Source: a bacterium
Lineage (GTDB): Bacteria; T1Sed10-126
Reading direction: 5' to 3'
NCBI GenBank assembly: GCA_003554945.1
Contig: PWHN01000013.1
Location: 1 to 5,118 of the forward strand
DNA length: 5,118 bases
In this document: positions 1-5,118 of the stretch, piece by piece
Numbering within the stretch: position 1 is the stretch's first letter
How the letters are laid out: each line of letters begins with the position of its first letter
Notes under the pieces: model-generated
Told to the model about the DNA's origin: nothing
The model's input: only the letters and a program-made list of their open reading frames with translations
Database searches by the model: none
Program-made: the position numbers and the translations under genes

Positions 1-104
1 AAACAGGGAAAAAAAGAAACGGTAAAACCGCAAAACTTTAGTAAGCTACATTAAACTGGTAAGTGCAACTTTAGTGGAAAAATCATCTTGTTAAAAAATA
101 AAGT

Positions 105-133
105 TTGCTTTTGATTGTTTTTGAGAGTATGCT
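105..133 (+). promoter_or_regulatory. weak candidate sigma-70-type promoter for the barrel-protein gene
   Basis: A possible -35 box TTGCTT (105-110) and -10 box TATGCT (128-133) are separated by 17 bases, upstream of the gene that starts at 169. Each box matches the consensus only partly (about 3/6 and 4/6), and the surrounding DNA is AT-rich, so chance matches are likely. The spacing and position are right, which is the main support. Confidence 0.3.
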
Positions 134-168
134 TTACCGTTGATTAATTTTTTTAAGGAGTGATAAGG

Positions 169-693
169 ATGAAGGAAGGCAAGTTGTATTTTTTGATCGT
201 AGTTGGATTGGCGGTTGTCTTTACTCTGGCTGTGCCCCCGGAGATGCTGGCTCGGGCCGGTGAATGGTCGGTGGGAGTGGCTAATGTAGAAGGTAGTTTT
301 ACGGTTGAGGATGATGCGGGCAGCGATGTTCAGATAACTGATGATGTTGGGTTCACCAGTCGATATTGGTTTGACGATAGTAACGCGCTGCGCCTGTCCG
401 GTAACTTTCAAACGGCGGGAGACCAGAACTTCCAGTTCGGTGCCTCTTACCTGGCGCACCTGACTGAAGGTAACGTGCGTCCTTATGTTGGCGGAGGATT
501 TGCTTTTGCGGATGATGCGGTTAGTGGCGACAACTACATAGCGTTGGAAGCGCAGGGCGGGGTGCTCTGGGAGTTGGAAAACAGTCCGCTCAGTTTTTCT
601 CTCAGTACTGATCTGCTGACGTTGACCGTGGACCCGGAGACGGATGTTTACGCAGCCAAGTCAATTGTCTTTGAATTTCTTTATAGTTTTTAG
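169..693 (+). CDS. predicted outer-membrane beta-barrel protein with signal peptide (hypothetical)
   Basis: This 174-residue protein is probably exported and inserted in an outer membrane; no specific function can be named. I chose the ATG at 169 because AAGGAG (155-160) sits 8 bases upstream. An in-frame GTG at 160 overlaps that ribosome binding site and is unlikely to be used. Residues 1-30 look like a signal peptide: a short charged start (MKEGK), a hydrophobic core (about 6-22), then a cleavage-like ARA at 28-30 before GEWSVG. The mature part has Gly-rich stretches of alternating polar and hydrophobic residues separated by acidic turns, consistent with about eight beta strands. The last residues alternate aromatics (F168, F170, Y172, F174) and end in Phe, like the C-terminal beta-signal recognised by the BAM machinery. 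The size fits a small eight-strand barrel of the OmpA/OmpW/OmpX kind, but I recognise no family. It converges on tsaD. Confidence 0.75.
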   Translation: MKEGKLYFLIVVGLAVVFTLAVPPEMLARAGEWSVGVANVEGSFTVEDDAGSDVQITDDVGFTSRYWFDDSNALRLSGNFQTAGDQNFQFGASYLAHLTEGNVRPYVGGGFAFADDAVSGDNYIALEAQGGVLWELENSPLSFSLSTDLLTLTVDPETDVYAAKSIVFEFLYSF

Positions 694-696
694 TGA

Positions 697-716
697 AACC
701 CTCTCCGAAAAGGGTT
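697..716. repeat. short hairpin just after the barrel-protein gene
   Basis: AACCCT (697-702) can pair with AGGGTT (711-716) around an 8-base loop, starting 4 bases after the TAG stop. The 6-bp stem is short and no T-run follows, so it is at best a weak contributor to transcription termination. Confidence 0.3.
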
Positions 717-723
717 AAACATC

Positions 724-746
724 TCCTCCCCCTTGAGGGGGGAGGA
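724..746. repeat. GC-rich palindrome of a dispersed intergenic repeat type
   Basis: TCCTCCCCC (724-732) pairs perfectly with GGGGGAGGA (738-746) around the loop TTGAG, giving a 9-bp GC-rich stem. It is followed by ATTAAGGTGGGGGTG (746-760). From memory, a C-rich arm, a TTGA-type loop, a G-rich arm and then a GGTG-rich tail resemble dispersed intergenic palindromic repeats found in many bacterial genomes. The family cannot be confirmed from this one copy. It may also stop convergent transcription. Confidence 0.6.
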
Positions 747-765
747 TTAAGGTGGGGGTGAAGAG

Positions 766-778
766 GCCTCGTAGAGGC
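766..778. repeat. small GTA-loop hairpin
   Basis: GCCTC (766-770) and GAGGC (774-778) are perfectly complementary around the loop GTA. This unit directly abuts the larger inverted repeat at 778-816, which also has a GTA loop. The two hairpins therefore look like parts of one composite element. Confidence 0.5.
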
Positions 779-816
779 GGATTATGCACGAAAAAGTATT
801 TTTCGTGCATAATCCG
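778..816. repeat. perfect 18-bp inverted repeat with 3-base loop between convergent genes
   Basis: CGGATTATGCACGAAAAA (778-795) and its exact complement (799-815 plus G816) flank the loop GTA (796-798). A perfect 18-bp stem is far beyond chance in 147 bases of spacer. It lies between the 3' ends of the barrel-protein gene and tsaD, so it could act as a two-way transcription barrier. However, the A and T tracts are inside the stem next to the loop, not after it as in a standard intrinsic terminator. A palindromic mobile repeat is the more likely origin. Confidence 0.85.
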
Positions 817-840
817 GGCTAGTTAGTGCCAGAGTTAAAC

Positions 841-1851
841 TTAAGAGAGAGGATTGAGGGGGAGGTTGGGATCGGCGTTGAGGTCGAGGTCGGCGGTTTT
901 GTTAAGCTGTCCGGCCCGGTAGCCGATCATGGCGGCGTTGTCGGTGCAGAATTGTAGTGAAGGGACAAAAATTTCCAGATCAAAGTTTTCAGCCCGCTGC
1001 CGGAAAGACTCCTGGAGAGCACTGTTGGCGGCAACACCACCGCCAAGTGTAATTCGGGGGACGTCGTATTTTCGGGCTGCCTCGACGGTTTTATGAACCA
1101 GGCAGTCGTTGACGGAACGCTGGAAAGAAGCGGCAACGTCAGCCCGGGTTGCATCAGGATTTTCGTTAAGGTGATAGTAGACGGCGGTTTTTAAACCGCT
1201 GAAACTGAAGTCAAAGTCTTCTATACGCCAGTTCCAGCGTTTTGAACCGGTCAGGGTGGGACGGGGGAAGGAAATCGCTTGTGGATCACCATCACGGGCA
1301 GACTTTTCTATTGCCGGTCCGCCGGGGTAACCCAGCGCTAACAGTTTAGCGACCTTATCGTAGGCTTCGCCGGCGGCGTCGTCCCGGGTCTGGCCGAGGA
1401 CTTCGTAGTCCCGGCTGGAGCGGACAAGAAAAATTATGGTATGGCCGCCCGAAGCAACCAGCGTGACATAGGGGTATTTCAGCTCGTATTCTAATTCAGC
1501 GCTATAGGCATGTGCTTCGATATGGTGGACGGGAATCAAGGGCAGGTCGAAGCGGAGACTCAGTGCTTTACCGGCAGCGAGACCGACGAGCAGGGAGCCG
1601 ATCAGTCCCGGCCCCTGTGTGGCAGCGACAGCGTCGACGTCAGTCCAGTCCAGCTCTGCCTGTTCAAGCGCCTCTCTTATGATAACGGTGATGACCTCGC
1701 AGTGGCGCCGGCTGGCGAGTTCGGGCACAACTCCTTCATATTTTTTATGGACGTCGTGCTGACTGGAGACAACGCTGGAGTAGAGCTCGCCGTTTGCGGA
1801 TACAAGGGCGGCGGAAGTGTCGTCACAAGAGGTTTCAATTGCTAAAATCAT
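841..1851 (-). CDS. tsaD: tRNA N6-adenosine threonylcarbamoyltransferase TsaD (Kae1/Gcp/YgjD family)
   Basis: TsaD transfers the threonylcarbamoyl group from threonylcarbamoyl-AMP to A37 of tRNAs that read ANN codons, forming t6A. In bacteria it works in the cytoplasm with TsaB and TsaE, which are not in this window. The 336-residue length matches the family. Visible ASKHA-fold motifs are ETSCDDTS (6-13), HHIEAH (109-114, with H110 and H114 as metal ligands), SGGHT (134-138), SFSGLKT (216-222), the nucleotide-binding GGGVAAN (270-276), and D304 in CTDNAAMIG as the third metal ligand. No key residue is missing. The start ATG (1849-1851) follows AAGGA with about 7 bases of spacing. The gene lies 30 bases downstream of a small membrane-protein gene on the same strand and is probably cotranscribed with it. 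The C-terminal tail (about 318-336) is rich in Asp, Leu and Asn and is probably variable. Confidence 0.97.
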   Translation of the reverse strand: MILAIETSCDDTSAALVSANGELYSSVVSSQHDVHKKYEGVVPELASRRHCEVITVIIREALEQAELDWTDVDAVAATQGPGLIGSLLVGLAAGKALSLRFDLPLIPVHHIEAHAYSAELEYELKYPYVTLVASGGHTIIFLVRSSRDYEVLGQTRDDAAGEAYDKVAKLLALGYPGGPAIEKSARDGDPQAISFPRPTLTGSKRWNWRIEDFDFSFSGLKTAVYYHLNENPDATRADVAASFQRSVNDCLVHKTVEAARKYDVPRITLGGGVAANSALQESFRQRAENFDLEIFVPSLQFCTDNAAMIGYRAGQLNKTADLDLNADPNLPLNPLS

Positions 1852-1881
1852 TCGATTTTCCTTCAGGGTAAGAATTTAAGT

Positions 1882-2052
1882 TCAGTAAACCAGCCACTGG
1901 TAATAGGCGAGGATGATGACTCCCCAGGTGACAAAGCCTATGAGGAAGGGGAAGGCGAACATGAGAAACAACTGGACAAGTTTTTCCTCCGGTGTCAGGT
2001 GGTCGTCGTCCTCAAAATCCTGAACATCATTTTCTGAATTTTGTTCGCTCAT
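1882..2052 (-). CDS. small single-pass membrane protein, hypothetical
   Basis: This 56-residue reading frame begins at ATG (2050-2052) and ends at TGA (1882-1884). It has an excellent ribosome binding site, GGGAGG, read on the minus strand about 7-8 bases before the start. Residues 1-23 are hydrophilic and strongly acidic (FEDDDH at 13-18, PEEK at 21-24). Residues about 25-50 form a hydrophobic helix with one Pro (LMFAFPFLIGFVTWGVIIL), followed by an aromatic end (YYQWLVY). It therefore looks like a one-helix inner-membrane protein with an acidic tail; the orientation is unclear. I do not recognise a family. It sits 30 bases upstream of tsaD and downstream of a good promoter, so it is probably the first gene of a two-gene transcript. 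The strong start signals and clear two-part composition argue that it is real. Confidence 0.72.
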   Translation of the reverse strand: MSEQNSENDVQDFEDDDHLTPEEKLVQLFLMFAFPFLIGFVTWGVIILAYYQWLVY

Positions 2053-2137
2053 TATTTACCCTCCCAGGATACTAATTCACCTTTTTCTTCTGTCATCGCT
2101 CGTAATTGTAATGGTGTGAGGAAAAACAACTAATAAA

Positions 2138-2166
2138 ATTTTACCGAAAAAATATTTCTTTGTCAC
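2138..2166 (-). promoter_or_regulatory. sigma-70-type promoter driving the small membrane protein and tsaD
   Basis: Read on the minus strand, GTGACA (2166-2161) matches the -35 consensus at 5 of 6 positions. TAAAAT (2143-2138) matches the -10 consensus at 5 of 6, and exactly 17 bases separate them. Transcription would start near 2130, leaving a leader of about 75-80 bases before the ATG at 2052. This is the best promoter match in the window. Confidence 0.65.
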
Positions 2167-2303
2167 TATAAAAGGTAGGAAATGTTCGGCGGTTAGAAAA
2201 TGTGAGGGGAGGGAGAGCGGACTTTGCGGATAGGCTTCAATTAAAGTTTACAGGCATTAAAAAATTAACACTGATCAATTTTTCTCTAAGATAGTAAAAA
2301 GGA

Positions 2304-2327
2304 TTTTGACAGAGTCGACTGTAAAAA
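2304..2327. promoter_or_regulatory. 24-bp imperfect dyad, candidate operator upstream of the nucleoside phosphorylase
   Basis: The pattern TTTTnACAG-N6-CTGTnAAAA is symmetric at 8 of 9 positions in each half and centred between 2315 and 2316, about 88 bases before the start codon. It contains a perfect TTGACA (2306-2311), which could be a -35 box. No good -10 lies 16-18 bases after it; the nearest is TATTCT at 2343-2348. A dimeric repressor site is plausible, but no regulator is identified. Confidence 0.35.
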
Positions 2328-2403
2328 TTGCAAAAAAAATTGTATTCTATACCTCACGACAGAAAGGAATTAGTTTTAATATTAAGAACAGGAGTTGAGC
2401 AAG

Positions 2404-3153
2404 ATGGGTACAATTGACGATGAGCGCGAGTATCATATAGGGCTAAAAGAAGGGGAGGTTGGAGATTACGTTCTGCTGCCGGGAGATCCGGCGCGTGCGG
2501 AAAAAATAGCCGGATATTTTGACGAAGCCGAGGAGGTAAACTGGGTTCGTGAATATAGAACTTTCACCGGAAAATACAACGGTATCGACGTAAGCGTAAT
2601 GTCGACGGGAATTGGTTGTCCAAGCATGGCGATCGGTGTTGAGGAGCTGGTTAAAGTGGGGGCGCCGACAATGTTAAGAGTGGGCACGGCCGGCTCGATG
2701 CAGGAACACGTTGATGTTGGCTCAATCACGATTAGCACGGGAGCCGTGCGGGTGGACGGGACGACCAAGGAATACGTGCCGGTAGAATATCCGGCGGTGC
2801 CGGACCTGGAAGTTACCATGGCCCTCAAGAATGCGGCCGAAGAGCTGGGGTTTGATTATCACACGGGAATAGCGCACTGCAAAGATGCCTTCTACACCGA
2901 GGATAACGAGGATCTACCGCTTTCCAACCAGCAGGATGAGCTGTGGGAGACCTGGTATAAAGCCAACGTGCTCTCTTCGAGTATGGAGTCATCGGCACTC
3001 TTTGTATTGAGCAGTATCAAGGAGGTCCCCTGTGGAGAAGTGCTGGCCAACATAGGGCTGACTTATGCCGAGGAGCCGATAGTGGCCAAAGAAGGCGTGG
3101 ACGAGGCGATCAAATGTGCGCTGCGAGCCGTGGAGATGCTCGAAGGACTCTAA
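2404..3153 (+). CDS. uridine phosphorylase-like nucleoside phosphorylase (NP-I / PNP_UDP_1 family)
   Basis: Family members cleave a nucleoside with phosphate to give the free base and (deoxy)ribose 1-phosphate in cytoplasmic salvage, usually as hexamers. I chose the ATG at 2404 because AGGAG (2390-2394) lies 9 bases upstream; an upstream in-frame TTG at 2395 directly abuts that site. The product has 249 residues, against 253 in E. coli Udp, and aligns along its whole length. Phosphate and ribose residues are present: H11, G27-D28 in LPGDP, R31, R49, R92 and T95 in RVGTAG, M194 and E195. F163 also matches. However, the positions of E. coli Gln166, Arg168 and Arg223, which hold uracil, appear as Asp, Glu and Leu here, and Glu196 is Ser193. 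The fold and phosphorolytic role are well supported, but the substrate is uncertain, so I give no gene symbol. It may be monocistronic, because a structured spacer of 268 bases precedes metY. Confidence 0.88.
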   Translation: MGTIDDEREYHIGLKEGEVGDYVLLPGDPARAEKIAGYFDEAEEVNWVREYRTFTGKYNGIDVSVMSTGIGCPSMAIGVEELVKVGAPTMLRVGTAGSMQEHVDVGSITISTGAVRVDGTTKEYVPVEYPAVPDLEVTMALKNAAEELGFDYHTGIAHCKDAFYTEDNEDLPLSNQQDELWETWYKANVLSSSMESSALFVLSSIKEVPCGEVLANIGLTYAEEPIVAKEGVDEAIKCALRAVEMLEGL

Positions 3154-3163
3154 AATTTTGTTG

Positions 3164-3308
3164 GCAGTGGGCTACTCAAAGGTGTTGGGACTCATTCTTG
3201 ATTCGCTTCCAGCGAATCTCCGAGGTATACCCGGCAATTACCAGATCATCCAGGATCTATTGCCGGGTATAAATCCGTCAAACACCTTTGAATACCCTGT
3301 AGTGCTGC
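3164..3308. repeat. about 145-nt three-armed inverted-repeat element between the phosphorylase gene and metY
   Basis: The outer stem pairs CAAAGGTGTT (3177-3186) with AACACCTTTG (3281-3290). It extends outward with one bulge and one mismatch to GGG (3169-3171) with CCC (3295-3297), and possibly GCAG (3164-3167) with CTGC (3305-3308). Inside are two hairpins: GATTCGCT (3200-3207) with AGCGAATC (3211-3218) around TCC, and TATACCCGGCAAT (3226-3238) with ATTGCCGGGTATA (3259-3271). The second has an inner AGATC/GATCT extension (3243-3247 with 3254-3258). Arms of 10, 8 and 13 perfect pairs make this a real structure. It could be a mobile palindromic repeat or an RNA leader. It lacks SAM-I riboswitch or T-box core motifs, and no terminator stem with a T-run follows immediately. 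A frame crossing it from 3116 to 3352 looks like chance. Confidence 0.7.
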
Positions 3309-3409
3309 GCATAAATGTTAAAAGAGTTGTTCAGGATATTTTTTTGGTATAGATAAAATGGTGTTCCAATAGAATTTTAAAGAAACGAGCAAAGAATAAA
3401 ATTGATTAA

Positions 3410-4705
<1,296 letters not shown>

Positions 4706-4735
4706 AATTATGTTAACCGCAGGAAGTGATGAGCT

Positions 4736-5118
4736 GTGAGTATCCCGGAAGATTCTGTTGGCCTGGTGGAGAGCAAGACATGGAAGTTTGCCGAACCACC
4801 GGAAGACCTGGAGTTGCGTTGTGGTGAGACATTGGGACCCATCGAGGTTACTTACGAGACCTATGGCGAGCTTTCACCGGCGCAGGACAACGCCATATAC
4901 ATATGTCACGCCCTGACCGGCGACGCTCACGTAGCCGGCTATCACACTCCTGACGACCGCAAACCCGGCTGGTGGGAAATAATGGTTGGGCCGGGCAAAC
5001 CGATAGACACTGAAAAATATTTTGTCATCTGTGCTAATGTGCTGGGTGGCTGCCAGGGGACAACCGGACCGGATTCGATAAATTCGCGCACGGGCGAGCC
5101 TTACGGTCTTGATTTTCC
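4736..5118 (+). CDS. metX: homoserine O-acetyltransferase MetX, N-terminal part (cut by window end)
   Basis: MetX acetylates the hydroxyl of homoserine with acetyl-CoA, giving the substrate of MetY. It is an alpha/beta-hydrolase-fold enzyme. The window shows 127 codons of a protein usually of about 350-390 residues. Visible motifs are [13 protein letters not shown] (34-46), [12 protein letters not shown] (57-68), [15 protein letters not shown] (78-92), and [14 protein letters not shown] (99-112) followed by [12 protein letters not shown]. The nucleophilic Ser and the catalytic Asp and His lie beyond the window. I place the start at GTG 4736, with AGGAA (4721-4725) 10 bases upstream and an in-frame TGA at 4730-4732 ruling out an earlier start. 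An ATG at 4729 is in another frame. GPDS (111-114) differs from the GPSS I recall in most homologues, a minor oddity. Acetyl versus succinyl specificity cannot be confirmed from this part. Confidence 0.93.
   Translation, partial: MSIPEDSVGLVESKTWKFAEPPEDLELRCGETLGPIEVTYETYGELSPAQDNAIYICHALTGDAHVAGYHTPDDRKPGWWEIMVGPGKPIDTEKYFVICANVLGGCQGTTGPDSINSRTGEPYGLDF

Larger units (their letters stand above)
2053..2403. other. divergent intergenic region between the tsaD transcript and the nucleoside phosphorylase
   Basis: These 351 AT-rich bases hold no convincing reading frame on either strand. They contain the minus-strand promoter for the small membrane-protein gene (2138-2166) and a 24-bp dyad (2304-2327) upstream of the phosphorylase gene. 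The phosphorylase ribosome binding site AGGAG (2390-2394) is at the right edge. A GA-rich patch around 2205-2220 and the short inverted repeat AAAAATT/AATTTTT around 2260-2284 carry no clear meaning. I see no riboswitch or terminator. Confidence 0.6.

Noticed and set aside
91-459. Long minus-strand frame opposite the barrel-protein gene
   Set aside because: It has no credible start signals or recognisable protein features, and it overlaps a plus-strand gene with a signal peptide and a good ribosome binding site.
1510-1845. Plus-strand frame opposite tsaD
   Set aside because: It is the antisense shadow of a clearly conserved tsaD sequence and has no motif support.
3226-3271. SAM-I riboswitch upstream of metY, suggested by CCCGGCAA
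   Set aside because: The CCCGGCAA here belongs to a simple 13-bp hairpin. The surrounding SAM-I core (GGNGGAGGGA, GATGAAACC, downstream junction) and a terminator are absent.
3339-3345. Run of seven T bases as an intrinsic terminator after the phosphorylase gene
   Set aside because: No stable GC-rich stem lies directly before the T-run; the nearest strong stem ends more than 30 bases upstream.
3116-3352. A 78-codon plus-strand open frame overlapping the end of the phosphorylase gene
   Set aside because: It has no ribosome binding site, starts inside the phosphorylase gene and runs through the three-armed inverted repeat, whose palindromes explain its sequence.
3327-3359. Promoter for metY from TTGTTC (3327-3332) and TATAGA or TAAAAT (3348-3359)
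   Set aside because: The boxes match only weakly, and the spacings (15 or 21 bases) are poor. A promoter probably exists in this spacer, but I cannot place it.
4729-4731. ATG as the start of metX
   Set aside because: It is not in the metX frame; the frame showing MetX motifs is first opened by GTG at 4736.

Overview
The window is an ordinary-looking bacterial chromosomal segment with five recognisable genes plus one small membrane-protein gene, ending inside a methionine-biosynthesis gene. The proteins are rich in Asp and Glu and fairly poor in Lys and Arg. Ribosome binding sites are strong GGAGG types, intergenic DNA is AT-rich, and the first gene encodes a small exported beta-barrel-like protein ending in Phe. 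My inference is a halophilic or salt-adapted bacterium with an outer membrane. A diderm Bacillota such as the Halanaerobiales would fit, but this rests on overall impression, not on a phylogenetic marker.

Layout from left to right: (1) 1-168, AT-rich leader with a weak candidate promoter and short repeats. (2) 169-693 (+), predicted outer-membrane beta-barrel protein with a signal peptide. (3) 694-840, a convergent intergenic spacer packed with hairpins, including a perfect 18-bp inverted repeat; it looks like a composite palindromic repeat element. (4) 841-1851 (-), tsaD, the tRNA t6A-modification enzyme. It is preceded on the same strand by a 56-residue single-helix membrane protein (1882-2052), and a good sigma-70-like promoter lies upstream of that (2138-2166). 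(5) 2053-2403, a divergent intergenic region of about 350 bases with a 24-bp dyad resembling an operator. (6) 2404-3153 (+), a uridine-phosphorylase-like nucleoside phosphorylase whose base-recognition residues appear to be replaced. (7) 3154-3421, an intergenic region dominated by a roughly 145-nt element that can fold into a three-armed structure. (8) 3422-4705 (+), metY, and 4736 to the window end (+), the first 127 codons of metX, 30 bases apart.

MetX and MetY form a two-step route: homoserine plus acetyl-CoA gives O-acetylhomoserine, which MetY converts with sulfide to homocysteine, the precursor of methionine. TsaD acts in translation fidelity, and the phosphorylase in nucleoside salvage. 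I see no functional link between these and the metYX pair beyond proximity.

I found no phage, CRISPR, toxin-antitoxin, tRNA or rRNA features, and nothing that looks like a new multi-gene system. The observations most worth checking are the altered active-site positions of the nucleoside phosphorylase, the two complex inverted-repeat elements, and the small tsaD-linked membrane protein.
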